Assembly (NCBI RefSeq): GCF_002002885.1
Contig: NZ_CP019510.1
Coordinates: 1,798,001-1,862,000 of the forward strand
Direction of reading: 5' to 3'
Origin: Janthinobacterium sp. LM6
GTDB taxonomy: Bacteria > Pseudomonadota > Gammaproteobacteria > Burkholderiales > Burkholderiaceae_D
DNA length: 64,000 bases
Shown: positions 46,137-54,923 of the stretch, in pieces
How positions within the stretch are numbered: the first letter of the stretch is position 1
How the letters are laid out: every line of letters starts with the position of its first letter
Position numbers and translations under genes: made by a program
The notes under the pieces: generated by a model
What the model was told of the DNA's origin: nothing
Databases searched by the model: none
The model's input: only the letters and a program-made list of their open reading frames with translations

Positions 46137-47231
46137 ATGACTACGATAATGCTGCTAGGACCTGCACTTAATGCGGTGAGCGGGGTAACCACCCATTTGA
46201 ATCAACTATTTCACAGTTCTTTGTCGCAAGACTACAAGCTCGTGCACTTTCAGGTCGGCAGCGAGGGCCGCAACGAGTCGCGCCTGCACAAGCTGCTGCG
46301 TTTTGCCTGGAGCCCCGTGCAGTTCGTGCAGGCCGTGCGCAAGCAGCGCCCGCAGATCGTGCATATCAACACGTCCATGGAGTGGCGCAGCTATTGGCGC
46401 GACATCGTGTATCTGCTGCTGGCCAAGGCCATGGGCAAGCGCGTCGTGTACCAGGTGCATGGCGGCGCCTTGCCGCAGGTGTTTTTCAACGGCAAGCCAT
46501 TGCTGACGGGTTTGCTGCGGCGCGTGCTGCGCGCGGCCGATGTGGTGGTGCTGCTGGCGCAATGCGAACTGCAGGGCTATCGCGATTTCGATCCCGCGCT
46601 GGCGCTCGACGTGATACCCAACGCCATCGATGCGGGCAGCGACCCGGGCGACAGGCCGCTCGTGCCGCAGCGTCCGCTGTCACTCGTGTACGTGGGACGC
46701 CTGGCGGAAAGCAAGGGCCTGTTCGACTTGCTCGAAGGGCTGCGCCTGGCGCGCGCCGCAGGCGTGCAAGCAACGCTGGCGCTGGCCGGCAGCGGTCCCC
46801 TCGAAGCGGCGCTGCGCGAGCGCGTCGCCGGGCTCGGCTTGCACGAGGCGGTGCGCTTTCTCGGCCCCGTCTTTGGCGCCGAAAAGGAAGCCGTGTGGCG
46901 CCAGGCCGACCTGTTCGGTTTTCCCACCTTGCACCAGGAAGGCTTGCCGTACGCCTTGCTGGAAAGCATGGCCGCGCGCACGCCCGTGCTGGTGTGCCCC
47001 GTGGGCGCGATTGCCGACGTGATGCAGGATGGCGTGCATGGCGTGTTCTTGCCGCCGCGCAATCCCCAGGCGCTGGCGGATGCCATCGTGCGCCTCGACG
47101 GCGACCGCGCCCTGTTGCAGCGCATGGGGCAAGCTTGCCGCGAGCGCATCGAAAGCGCCTATACGGTCGAGCGCCTGGCGCAGGATTTCCGCCGCGTCTA
47201 CCGCGCCTTGCTGGCGCCGCCGGCAGTCTAG
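46137..47231 (+). CDS. Glycosyltransferase family 4
   Basis: A 364-residue GT-B enzyme. ATG 46137 is chosen because family similarity starts at once (MTTIMLLGPALNAVSGVTTHLNQLF); the frame is open further upstream to ATG 46032, but that part does not look like protein of this family. Donor-side features are complete: DVIPNAIDAG, LVYVGRLAESKGLFDLLEGLRLA, LAGSGPLEAALRE, FGFPTLHQEGLPYALLESMAARTPVLVCPVGAIADVMQDGVHGVFLPP, including the E-x7-E site (EGLPYALLE). It is followed after 26 nt by the amidotransferase gene. Confidence 0.9.
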   Translation: MTTIMLLGPALNAVSGVTTHLNQLFHSSLSQDYKLVHFQVGSEGRNESRLHKLLRFAWSPVQFVQAVRKQRPQIVHINTSMEWRSYWRDIVYLLLAKAMGKRVVYQVHGGALPQVFFNGKPLLTGLLRRVLRAADVVVLLAQCELQGYRDFDPALALDVIPNAIDAGSDPGDRPLVPQRPLSLVYVGRLAESKGLFDLLEGLRLARAAGVQATLALAGSGPLEAALRERVAGLGLHEAVRFLGPVFGAEKEAVWRQADLFGFPTLHQEGLPYALLESMAARTPVLVCPVGAIADVMQDGVHGVFLPPRNPQALADAIVRLDGDRALLQRMGQACRERIESAYTVERLAQDFRRVYRALLAPPAV

Positions 47232-47257
47232 CCGAACCCTTTTTTAAGCGAGCCCAT

Positions 47258-49126
47258 ATGTGCGGTATTGCCGGTTTGATCTTCCCCTCGTCCGTCGCCG
47301 GCCTGCCCGCGGCGCTCGACGCCATGGGGCGCGCCATCGCGCACCGCGGTCCCGATGACACGGGCGTGCTCAACGCGGCCACTGCCGACGGCGCCTGGCA
47401 GGTGGGCTTGCTGCACCGCCGCCTGTCCATCATCGACATCGCCACGGGCCACCAGCCGCTGGGCAATGAGACGGGCGATGTGCAGATCATCTTCAATGGC
47501 GAAATCTACAATTTCCAGCCCCTGCGCGACGAATTGATCGCGCTGGGCCACCATTTCCGCACGGCATCCGACACGGAAACCATCGTGCATGCCTACGTGC
47601 AATGGGGCGAAGAGTGCGTGCAGCATTTTCGGGGCATGTTTGCGTTTGCCATCTGGGATGCGCGCAACGACCGCCTGTTCATGGCGCGCGACCCGTTCGG
47701 CAAGAAACCCCTGTTCCTGTGGCAGCACGAGGGAAAACTGGCTTTCGGCTCGGAAATCAAGGCGCTGCTGGCCTTGCCGGACGTGGCGCCGCAAGCGGAC
47801 GAGGCCGCCATCTGGGACTATTTCGCCTACCGCTACGTGCCGGGCCCGGCCACCTTGTTCCAGGGCATCCGCAAGCTGGCGCCCGGTTCCACGGCCACGT
47901 GGGAAAACGGCGTGCTGCGCGAGCGCGTGTATTACACGCCGCCCGACAGCCGGCCCCGCCTGGCGGCCCCGTTGCCGGCCGACCCCGTCGCCACCTTCCT
48001 CGGCAAGCTCGATGAATCGGTGCGCATCCGCATGATTTCCGACGTGCCCTTCGGCGCTTTCTTGTCCGGCGGCATCGATTCGTCGGCCGTGGTGGCGCTG
48101 ATGTCGCGCCATGCTGGCGTGCCCGTAAAGACTTTTTCCGTCGGTTTCAAGGAGGGCGGCTTCAGCGAGCTGGCATATGCGGCCGATATCGCGCGGCAAT
48201 TTTCCACGGAACACCATGAACTGGAAGTGTCCGTCGACCAGGTCATCGCCTTGCTGCCCGACCTCGTGCGCTTCCGCGACGCCCCCGTGGCCGAGCCGTC
48301 CGACATTCCCATCTACCTGCTGGCGAAAGAGTCGCGCAAGACGGTCAAGATGGTGCTGACGGGTGAAGGCTCCGATGAAATCCTCGGCGGCTACCCGAAA
48401 CACGTGTACGAGCGCTATGCGGGCAACTACCAGATGCTGCCGGGCCTGCTGCGCCACGGCCTGATCGAGCCGGCCATCGGCGCCTTGCCGTATCGTTTCC
48501 GCCGCGCCAAGACGGCCATCGTCAACCTGGGCCTGGAAGCGTTCCACGAACGTATGCCGCGCTGGTTCGGCATGATGTCCGACCAGGAACGCGCGCGCCT
48601 GGTGGCCATGCCGCCGCCGGTGCGCCAGCGCGATCCTTCGCTGGGCTGCGGCAGCGCCGGCAACAGCGCCTTGCGCCGCATCCTGTGCTTCGACCAGCTG
48701 AGCTGGCTGCCCGACAACCTGCTGGAGCGGGGCGACCGCATGACCATGGCCGCGTCGCTGGAAGCGCGCATGCCCTTCATGGACCACGAACTGGCGGCGT
48801 ATGTGTCGAGCCTGCCGGACGAGTACCGCGTGCGCGGCCGCACCACCAAGTGGATCTTGCGCGAAGCCATGAAGCAACTGTTGCCGCAAGCCATACTGGA
48901 GCGGCCGAAAGTGGGCTTCCGCGTGCCCGTCAACGAATGGTTCCGCGGTCCCATGAAGGATTACCTGTACGAACACTTGACGGGCGCCGGGTCGCGCACG
49001 CGCCACTACTACCATGCGGCAGCCCTGCAGCAGGTGCTGGCCGAACACGTGGCCGGACGGCAAAACCACGAGAAACTGCTGTGGAGCTTGCTCACCCTGG
49101 AAATCTGGCAGCGCCAGTATCTGTGA
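47258..49126 (+). CDS. Asparagine synthase-like amidotransferase (exosortase-associated amidotransferase 1 type)
   Basis: A 622-residue glutamine-dependent amidotransferase. The N-terminal Ntn glutaminase domain has nucleophile Cys2 (MCGIAGLIFP), RGPDDTG, LSIIDIATGHQPLGNE and FNGEIYNF. The synthetase domain has the PPi loop FLSGGIDSSAVVAL, VLTGEGSDEILGGYPKH, LLERGDRMTMAASLEARMPFMDHELAAY and the late KVGFRVPVNEWFRGPM. This matches a subgroup (TIGR03108) usually found in exosortase-A polysaccharide loci. It may amidate a uronic acid carboxyl of the EPS rather than make asparagine; the nearby GDP-mannose dehydrogenase supplies uronate. The start codon has no strong ribosome site. Confidence 0.9.
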   Translation: MCGIAGLIFPSSVAGLPAALDAMGRAIAHRGPDDTGVLNAATADGAWQVGLLHRRLSIIDIATGHQPLGNETGDVQIIFNGEIYNFQPLRDELIALGHHFRTASDTETIVHAYVQWGEECVQHFRGMFAFAIWDARNDRLFMARDPFGKKPLFLWQHEGKLAFGSEIKALLALPDVAPQADEAAIWDYFAYRYVPGPATLFQGIRKLAPGSTATWENGVLRERVYYTPPDSRPRLAAPLPADPVATFLGKLDESVRIRMISDVPFGAFLSGGIDSSAVVALMSRHAGVPVKTFSVGFKEGGFSELAYAADIARQFSTEHHELEVSVDQVIALLPDLVRFRDAPVAEPSDIPIYLLAKESRKTVKMVLTGEGSDEILGGYPKHVYERYAGNYQMLPGLLRHGLIEPAIGALPYRFRRAKTAIVNLGLEAFHERMPRWFGMMSDQERARLVAMPPPVRQRDPSLGCGSAGNSALRRILCFDQLSWLPDNLLERGDRMTMAASLEARMPFMDHELAAYVSSLPDEYRVRGRTTKWILREAMKQLLPQAILERPKVGFRVPVNEWFRGPMKDYLYEHLTGAGSRTRHYYHAAALQQVLAEHVAGRQNHEKLLWSLLTLEIWQRQYL

Positions 49127-49133
49127 GACGTCC

Positions 49134-51149
49134 ATGCTGAGCAACCTGTCCTGGAAACTGAACCGCTTGCGCGCCATGGGGGCGCCCGAGGTGGCGCATC
49201 GCGTGCGTGATGCCTTGCAGCAACGGCTGCAGGCGCGCGGCTATGGCCTGGCGCATGTGCCGCCGCCCGCCGCGCGCCAGCGTTTCGGCGCGCCATGGCT
49301 GGGCATGCCCATCGACACGGCGCCGCACCTGGCGGCGGCCGAACGCATCCTCGCGGGCCGCTTCGATGTGTTCGCCCTGCGCGATGCGGAGCTGGGTTTC
49401 CCGCCGCAATGGAACCGCGATCCGAAGACGGGCACCGTGGCGCCGCTGGATTTTGGCAAGACGCTCAATTACCGCGATGAAACCGTGGTGGGCGACATCA
49501 AATGCCTGTGGGAACCGAACCGCCACCTGGCCGTGACCGACCTGGCGATGGCGTACCGCCTCGGCGGCGACTTGCGCCATGCGCAAGGTGTACAAGTCCT
49601 GCTCGAATCGTGGTGGCAGCAATGTCCGTATCCGCTGGGGCCGAACTGGAGCAGCGCGCTGGAGCTGGCCTTGCGCCTGGTCAGCTGGTCGCATGCGTGG
49701 CACTTGCTCGGTGGCATCAACAGCCCCCTGTTCCAGGGCGCGCAGGGGCAAGCCTTCCTGCAGCGCTGGCTCGACAGCATCTACCAGCATTGCCACTTCA
49801 TCGCGGGACACTTTTCGCGCCACTCGTCGGCCAACAACCACCTGTTTGGCGAATTGACGGGCTTGCATATCGCCGCGCTCACGTGGCCTTGCTGGCCGGA
49901 AAGTGCCGGCTGGCTGGCGCAGACGGAACGCGAACTGGAAGCGCAGGCGCTGCAGCAGAATGGCCCGGATGGGGTGAACCGCGAGCAAGCCATTTATTAC
50001 CAGCACACGGTGGCCGATGAAATGCTGCTGTGCGTGCTGGCGGGCCGCGCGAATGGCCGGCCCCGCTCGGCCGCCTTTTTGCGGCGCCTGGAAGCCATGC
50101 TGGAATTTATCGCCGCCATGACGAACGTGGCGGGCGAGGTGCCGATGCTCGGCGACGCCGACGACGCGCTGCTGGCGCACTGGGACAAGGCACCGGGCGC
50201 CAATCCCTACACCTCGCTGCTGGCCAGCGGCGCGGCCCTGTTCGGCCGCGCCGACTTCAAGGCCAAGGCGCGCACGTTCGACGAGAAAAGCGCCTGGCTG
50301 CTGGGCGAGGCAGGGAGCCAGGCGTTTGACGCCTTGCCGGACGCTGCGCCCGATACCTTGCCGCGCGCCTTCCCCGACGGCGGCTATTACGTGATGGGCG
50401 CCGGCTTTGGCACGCCCGACGAAGTGCGCCTGATTGCCGATGCCGGCCCGCTGGGCTACCTGGGCATCGCCGCGCACGGCCACGCCGATGCGCTGGCGCT
50501 GACCTTGTCCGTGGCGGGCCAGATGGTGCTGGTCGATCCGGGCACCTATGCCTACCATACGCACAAGCAGTGGCGCGATTATTTCCGCGGCACCAGCGCG
50601 CACAACACCGTGCGCGTCGATGGCCGCGACCAGTCCGAATCGGGCGGTAACTTCCTGTGGCTGCGCAAGGCCAGCGCGCAGTGTCTTGCCTGGCGCGACG
50701 ATGCCGATGGGCAATTCTGGAGCGCCAGCCATGACGGCTACCTGGGCTTGAAAGATGGCGTGCTGCACCGGCGCGACGTGCGCGTGGCGCCCGGCGCCGC
50801 GCTGATCGTGGTCGACGACGTGCTCGCATGCCAGGGCGCGCATGAGGTGGAATTGTTCTGGCACTTTGACCCCCGCTGCCGCGTGCGGCTCGATGGCCGG
50901 GTGCTGCGCGTGGCGGGCGATGATTTCTCGCTGGAAATGCATTTACCGCCGTTGCCGGATGCCACCGTACAACTGGTATGCGGCAGCGATGAGCCGCCGC
51001 TGGGCTGGATTTCGCGCCGCTTCGATGAAAAACAGGCTGCGCCTGTGCTGGTCTGGCGCGCGCAAGTGCAAGGCACGGCCACCTTGCGCACGGAGTTTCA
51101 CTTGAGTTTGGCTACCCCTGATCTGTCAGAAAATACGAGGAAAACATGA
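49134..51149 (+). CDS. Heparinase II/III-family protein (no signal peptide)
   Basis: A 671-residue protein of the heparinase II/III-like group found in EPS/exosortase loci. The N-terminal alpha/alpha toroid (LSWKLNRLRAMGAPEVAHRVRDAL, CLWEPNRHLAVTDLAMAYRLGGD, FIAGHFSRHSSANNHLFGELTGLHIAALTWP) precedes the beta-sandwich lyase domain (GYLGIAAHGHADALALTLSVAGQMVLVDPGTYAYHTHKQWRDYFRGTSAHNTVRVDGRDQSESGG), where the His/Tyr active-site region is intact. No signal sequence is visible at ATG 49134, unlike the exported homologue at 41180. It starts 7 nt after the amidotransferase gene and overlaps the dehydrogenase gene by 4 nt. Its action on the polymer is inferred. Confidence 0.87.
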   Translation: MLSNLSWKLNRLRAMGAPEVAHRVRDALQQRLQARGYGLAHVPPPAARQRFGAPWLGMPIDTAPHLAAAERILAGRFDVFALRDAELGFPPQWNRDPKTGTVAPLDFGKTLNYRDETVVGDIKCLWEPNRHLAVTDLAMAYRLGGDLRHAQGVQVLLESWWQQCPYPLGPNWSSALELALRLVSWSHAWHLLGGINSPLFQGAQGQAFLQRWLDSIYQHCHFIAGHFSRHSSANNHLFGELTGLHIAALTWPCWPESAGWLAQTERELEAQALQQNGPDGVNREQAIYYQHTVADEMLLCVLAGRANGRPRSAAFLRRLEAMLEFIAAMTNVAGEVPMLGDADDALLAHWDKAPGANPYTSLLASGAALFGRADFKAKARTFDEKSAWLLGEAGSQAFDALPDAAPDTLPRAFPDGGYYVMGAGFGTPDEVRLIADAGPLGYLGIAAHGHADALALTLSVAGQMVLVDPGTYAYHTHKQWRDYFRGTSAHNTVRVDGRDQSESGGNFLWLRKASAQCLAWRDDADGQFWSASHDGYLGLKDGVLHRRDVRVAPGAALIVVDDVLACQGAHEVELFWHFDPRCRVRLDGRVLRVAGDDFSLEMHLPPLPDATVQLVCGSDEPPLGWISRRFDEKQAAPVLVWRAQVQGTATLRTEFHLSLATPDLSENTRKT

Positions 51150-52456
51150 AAATTAGCATATTTGGTTTGGGTTATGTGGGTGCCGTCTCGGCTGGTTGCC
51201 TGGCAACGGATGGACACGAAGTCATCGGCGTCGATCCGAACAGGACCAAGGTGGAGCTGATCAACCAGGGCACCACGCCCATCATTGAAAAAGACATCGG
51301 CGAAATGATCGCCGCCACCGTCAAAAGCGGCCATTTGCGCGCCACCTTCGACGTGCGCGACGCCGTCTTCGGTTCGGACATGTCGCTCATCTGCGTGGGC
51401 ACGCCGTCGCAGCTCAATGGCAACCTGGACCTGAGCCACGTGCGCAAGGTGTGCCAGGAAATCGGCGCCGCCATCCGTGAAAAGGATACTTTCCACGTCG
51501 TCGTGGCGCGCTCGACCATGCTGCCCGGCTCCATGCGTTCGCTCGTCATCCCGACCCTGGAAGCGGCGTCGGGCAAGGTGGCCGGCGTCGATTTCGGCGT
51601 CTGCAACAACCCGGAATTCCTGCGCGAAGGCACGGCCGTCTACGATTACTACAATCCGCCGAAGACGGTGATTGGCGAATCCGACGAAAAGGCCGGCGCG
51701 CTGCTGGTGCAGCTATATGAAAAGATGGATGCGCCGCTGGTGCGCACGGATGTGGAAACGGCCGAGATGGTCAAGTACACGGACAACACCTGGCACGCCG
51801 TGAAAGTGGCGTTCGCGAATGAAATCGGCAACATCTGCAAGGCCGTCGGCATCGATGGCCACAAGGTGATGGAAATCTTTTGCCAGGACACCAAGCTCAA
51901 TTTGTCGCCGTACTACATGAAGCCGGGCTTCGCCTTCGGCGGCTCGTGCCTGCCGAAAGACGTGCGCGCGCTGACCTACAAGGCGCGCAGCCTGGATCTC
52001 GATTTGCCCTTGCTGAACTCTATCCTGCCATCGAACCAGCGGCAAGTGGAAAAGGGCATCAAGATGATCGTCGACAAAGGTGCGCGCAAAGTGGGCATCC
52101 TGGGCTTCTCGTTCAAGGCCGGCACGGACGACTTGCGCGAATCGCCGCTGGTCGATGTCATCGAGTATCTGCTGGGCAAGGGCTACGAGCTCAAGCTGTA
52201 CGACAAGAACGTCAACCTGGCCGCCTTGACGGGCGCCAACCAGGATTACATCCTCAACCATATCCCGCACATTTCCAAGCTGATGGTGACGAACATGCAG
52301 GACGTGCTCGATTTTGCCGACACCATCGTCATCGGCAATGGCGCGGCCGAATTCAAGACCGTGCCCGCCAGCCTGCAGCCGCACCAGCACATCGTCGACC
52401 TGGTGCGCATCAGCAAAGAACAAAGTGGAGAGCAATATGACGGCATCTGCTGGTAA
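51146..52456 (+). CDS. algD: GDP-mannose 6-dehydrogenase (AlgD-like)
   Basis: A 436-residue NAD-dependent nucleotide-sugar dehydrogenase that twice oxidises the C6 of a sugar nucleotide to a uronate. Motifs: FGLGYVGAVSAGCLA (NAD binding, residues 6-20), VGTPSQLNGNLDLS, NPEFLREGTAVYDY, NTWHAVKVAFANEIGNI, and GGSCLPKDVRALTY with catalytic Cys268, the same number as in Pseudomonas AlgD. The SFKAGTDDLRESPLV segment and the terminal GICW are also as in AlgD, so GDP-mannose is favoured over UDP-glucose. ManC/AlgA for GDP-mannose is encoded 2.5 kb downstream. The ATG overlaps the heparinase-like stop (ATGA), and its stop lies 20 nt inside the next gene. Confidence 0.92.
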   Translation: MKISIFGLGYVGAVSAGCLATDGHEVIGVDPNRTKVELINQGTTPIIEKDIGEMIAATVKSGHLRATFDVRDAVFGSDMSLICVGTPSQLNGNLDLSHVRKVCQEIGAAIREKDTFHVVVARSTMLPGSMRSLVIPTLEAASGKVAGVDFGVCNNPEFLREGTAVYDYYNPPKTVIGESDEKAGALLVQLYEKMDAPLVRTDVETAEMVKYTDNTWHAVKVAFANEIGNICKAVGIDGHKVMEIFCQDTKLNLSPYYMKPGFAFGGSCLPKDVRALTYKARSLDLDLPLLNSILPSNQRQVEKGIKMIVDKGARKVGILGFSFKAGTDDLRESPLVDVIEYLLGKGYELKLYDKNVNLAALTGANQDYILNHIPHISKLMVTNMQDVLDFADTIVIGNGAAEFKTVPASLQPHQHIVDLVRISKEQSGEQYDGICW

Positions 52457-53699
52457 CACCGTGGCAGGACAGCCACGCCGGGTGCTGATCCTGGTGGAAA
52501 ACCTGCCGTCGCCGTTCGACCGGCGCGTGTGGCAGGAGGCGACCACCCTGCATGCGAACGGTTATGAAGTGTCGATCATCTGTCCGACGGGCAAGGGCTA
52601 CGAATCGCGCTACGAAGCCATCGACGGCATCCATATCTACCGCTACCACCTGCCGCTGGAAGCGGAAGGGGCGAAGGGCTACCTGGTCGAGTATTCGCTG
52701 GCGCTGTTCCACACTTTCCGCCTGGCATGGAAAGTGCATTTCGCGCGCGGCTTTGACGTGATTCACGCCTGCAATCCGCCTGACTTGCTGTTCCTCATCG
52801 GCGGCTTCTTCAAGTTGACGATGGGCAAGCGTTTCCTGTTCGACCACCATGACATCAATCCGGAGCTGTACGAAGCCAAGTTCGGCCGCCGCGATTTCTT
52901 TTATAAACTGATGGTGCTGTTCGAGCGCTGGTCGTTCAAGAGCGCCGACGTGTCGATCGCCACCAACGAGTCGTACAAGAAGATCGCCATCGAGCGGGGC
53001 GGCATGCGGCCCGAGGATGTCTACGTGGTGCGCAGCGGACCCAAGCTGGACCGCCTGCGCGTGCTGCCGCCCGTGGCGGAACTCAAGAAGGGCCGCGCCT
53101 ACCTGGTCGGCTACGTGGGCGTGATGGGTGCGCAGGAAGGCATCGACCTGCTGCTGCAGGCGGCGCAATACATCGTGCAAACCCTGAAGCGCGAGGATGT
53201 GCAGTTCGGCCTGGTGGGCGGCGGCACCTCGCTGGAACAGATGAAGCAGATGGCGCAGGACCTGGGCATTGCCGACTACGTGACGTTTACGGGGCGCGTG
53301 CCGGACCAGCAATTGCTGGAAATGCTCAATACGTCCGATGTGTGCGTGAATCCGGACGTGGCCAACGACATGAACGACAAGTCGACCATGAACAAGATCA
53401 TGGAATACATGGCGCTGGGCAAACCGATCGTGCAGTTTGATCTGGTCGAGGGCAAGGTTTCCGCGCAGCAGGCATCCTTGTATGCATTGAAGAACGATCC
53501 CATCGACATGGCGCGCAAGATCGTCGAATTGCTGGACGACCCGGCCCGCCGCGAGCAGATGGGGGCGTTTGGCCGCCATCGCGTGATCAACGAACTGGAG
53601 TGGGAATATGAAGCGCCGAAGCTGCTGGCCGCCTATGCGCGCCTGTTTCCCGCCGCCGCGCCCGCCGCTCCCGTGACCTTGAGCAAGGATGGCCGCTGA
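52437..53699 (+). CDS. Glycosyltransferase family 4
   Basis: A 420-residue GT-B enzyme. It opens RRVLILVENLPSPFDRRVWQEATTLHANGYEVSIICPTGKG, the start typical of a GT4 subgroup common in PEP-CTERM/EPS loci. Then come DVIHACNPPDLLFLIGGFFKL, FDHHDINPELYEAKFG, VVRSGPKLDRLRVLPP, VGYVGVMGAQEGIDLLLQAAQYIV, and the donor region VCVNPDVANDMNDKSTMNKIMEYMALGKPIVQFDLVEG. The classical first Glu of E-x7-E is replaced by the NDKSTMNKIMEYMA pattern of this subgroup. AGTGGAGAG precedes ATG 52437; the gene overlaps algD by 20 nt. Confidence 0.9.
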   Translation: MTASAGNTVAGQPRRVLILVENLPSPFDRRVWQEATTLHANGYEVSIICPTGKGYESRYEAIDGIHIYRYHLPLEAEGAKGYLVEYSLALFHTFRLAWKVHFARGFDVIHACNPPDLLFLIGGFFKLTMGKRFLFDHHDINPELYEAKFGRRDFFYKLMVLFERWSFKSADVSIATNESYKKIAIERGGMRPEDVYVVRSGPKLDRLRVLPPVAELKKGRAYLVGYVGVMGAQEGIDLLLQAAQYIVQTLKREDVQFGLVGGGTSLEQMKQMAQDLGIADYVTFTGRVPDQQLLEMLNTSDVCVNPDVANDMNDKSTMNKIMEYMALGKPIVQFDLVEGKVSAQQASLYALKNDPIDMARKIVELLDDPARREQMGAFGRHRVINELEWEYEAPKLLAAYARLFPAAAPAAPVTLSKDGR

Positions 53700-53748
53700 A
53701 GTGCGCCGCCTGGCCAGCCATCCCCAACCCTGATGGAGCAGTTTGACG

Positions 53749-54903
53749 ATGAAAGCGATGATATTGGCAGCAGGCAAGGGCACGCGCGTGCAGCCCCTGA
53801 CCTATGATTTGCCCAAGCCGATGATCCCCATCCTGGGCAAACCCGTGATGGCTTACCTGGTGGAACACCTGGCGCAGCATGGCGTGACCGACATCATGGT
53901 CAACGTCAGTTACCTGCATGAAAAGATCGAGGAGTATTTCGGCGAAGGCCACCAGTTCGGCGTGCGCATCGGCTATTCCTTCGAAGGCTATACGAACGAT
54001 GCGGGCGAGGTCGTGCCGCAACCGCTCGGCTCGGCTGGCGGCATGAAGAAGATCCAGGAGTTCGGCGGCTTTTTCGACGAGACGACGATCGTGCTGTGCG
54101 GCGACGCCTTGATCGACCTGGACCTGGCAGCGGCCCTGCGCGAGCACCGCCGCGTGGGGGCGCTGGCATCCGTCATCACCCTGGAAGTGCCGTGGGACAA
54201 GGTGTCGAGCTATGGCGTGGTGGTCAGCGATGCCGACGGGCGCGTGCGCGCCTTCCAGGAAAAGCCGGCGCAGGCCGATGCGCTGTCCAATTGCGTCAGC
54301 ACCGGCATCTATATTTTCGAGCCGGCCGTGCTGGACCTGATTCCCGCCGGCCAGCCCTTCGATATCGGCTCGGAACTGTTTCCCCTGCTGGTAGAGCGGG
54401 GCTTGCCCTTCCATGCGCAAAAACGCCAGTACAACTGGATCGATATCGGCAGCATCAAGGATTACTGGGAAGTGCTGCAAAGCGTGCTGATGGGAAAAGT
54501 TGCCAATTTACATGTTCCTGGCACCCGGATCGCCGACGGCGTGTGGGCCGGCCTGAACACGAGCATCGACTGGAGCGGCGGCACGCGCATCGAAGGCCCC
54601 GTCTACATCGGCTCGGGTTGCCGCATCGAAGCGGGCACGATCATCATCGGGCCGGCCTGGATCGGCCATGGCAGCCACGTCTGCGCCGGCGCCGAAGTGG
54701 TGCGCAGCGTGCTGTTCGAGTACACGCGCGTGCTGCCTGGCGTGGTGCTGGATGAAATGATCGTCTTCAAGGATTATAGTGTCGACCGTGCCGGCCAGAT
54801 GCGCCATGTCTCCGACTATGAGAAAGATGCCTGGGGCAATGCGCGCGACCGGCGCAGCCTGCGCCGCGACGAAACGCCGCCGGCCCTGTATGCTGCCCAA
54901 TAA
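53749..54903 (+). CDS. Sugar-phosphate nucleotidyltransferase (mannose-1-phosphate guanylyltransferase-like)
   Basis: A 384-residue NDP-sugar pyrophosphorylase. The nucleotidyltransferase domain starts MKAMILAAGKGTRVQPLTYDLPKPMIPILGKPVMAYLVEHLAQHG (G-x-G-T-R and the catalytic Lys in PKPM). It continues with VLCGDALIDLDL, YGVVVSDADGRVRAFQEKP and YNWIDIGSIKDYWEV. After residue about 255 a left-handed beta-helix is suggested by hexapeptide-like repeats (IEGPVYIGSGCRIEAGTIIIGPAWIGHG). The GMPP-like layout and the AlgD/AlgA context suggest GDP-mannose supply, though glucose-1-phosphate thymidylyl- or uridylyltransfer is not excluded. TGGAGCAG lies upstream of the ATG. Confidence 0.87.
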   Translation: MKAMILAAGKGTRVQPLTYDLPKPMIPILGKPVMAYLVEHLAQHGVTDIMVNVSYLHEKIEEYFGEGHQFGVRIGYSFEGYTNDAGEVVPQPLGSAGGMKKIQEFGGFFDETTIVLCGDALIDLDLAAALREHRRVGALASVITLEVPWDKVSSYGVVVSDADGRVRAFQEKPAQADALSNCVSTGIYIFEPAVLDLIPAGQPFDIGSELFPLLVERGLPFHAQKRQYNWIDIGSIKDYWEVLQSVLMGKVANLHVPGTRIADGVWAGLNTSIDWSGGTRIEGPVYIGSGCRIEAGTIIIGPAWIGHGSHVCAGAEVVRSVLFEYTRVLPGVVLDEMIVFKDYSVDRAGQMRHVSDYEKDAWGNARDRRSLRRDETPPALYAAQ

Positions 54904-54923
54904 ACTGTTTGCGAAGTGAAACC

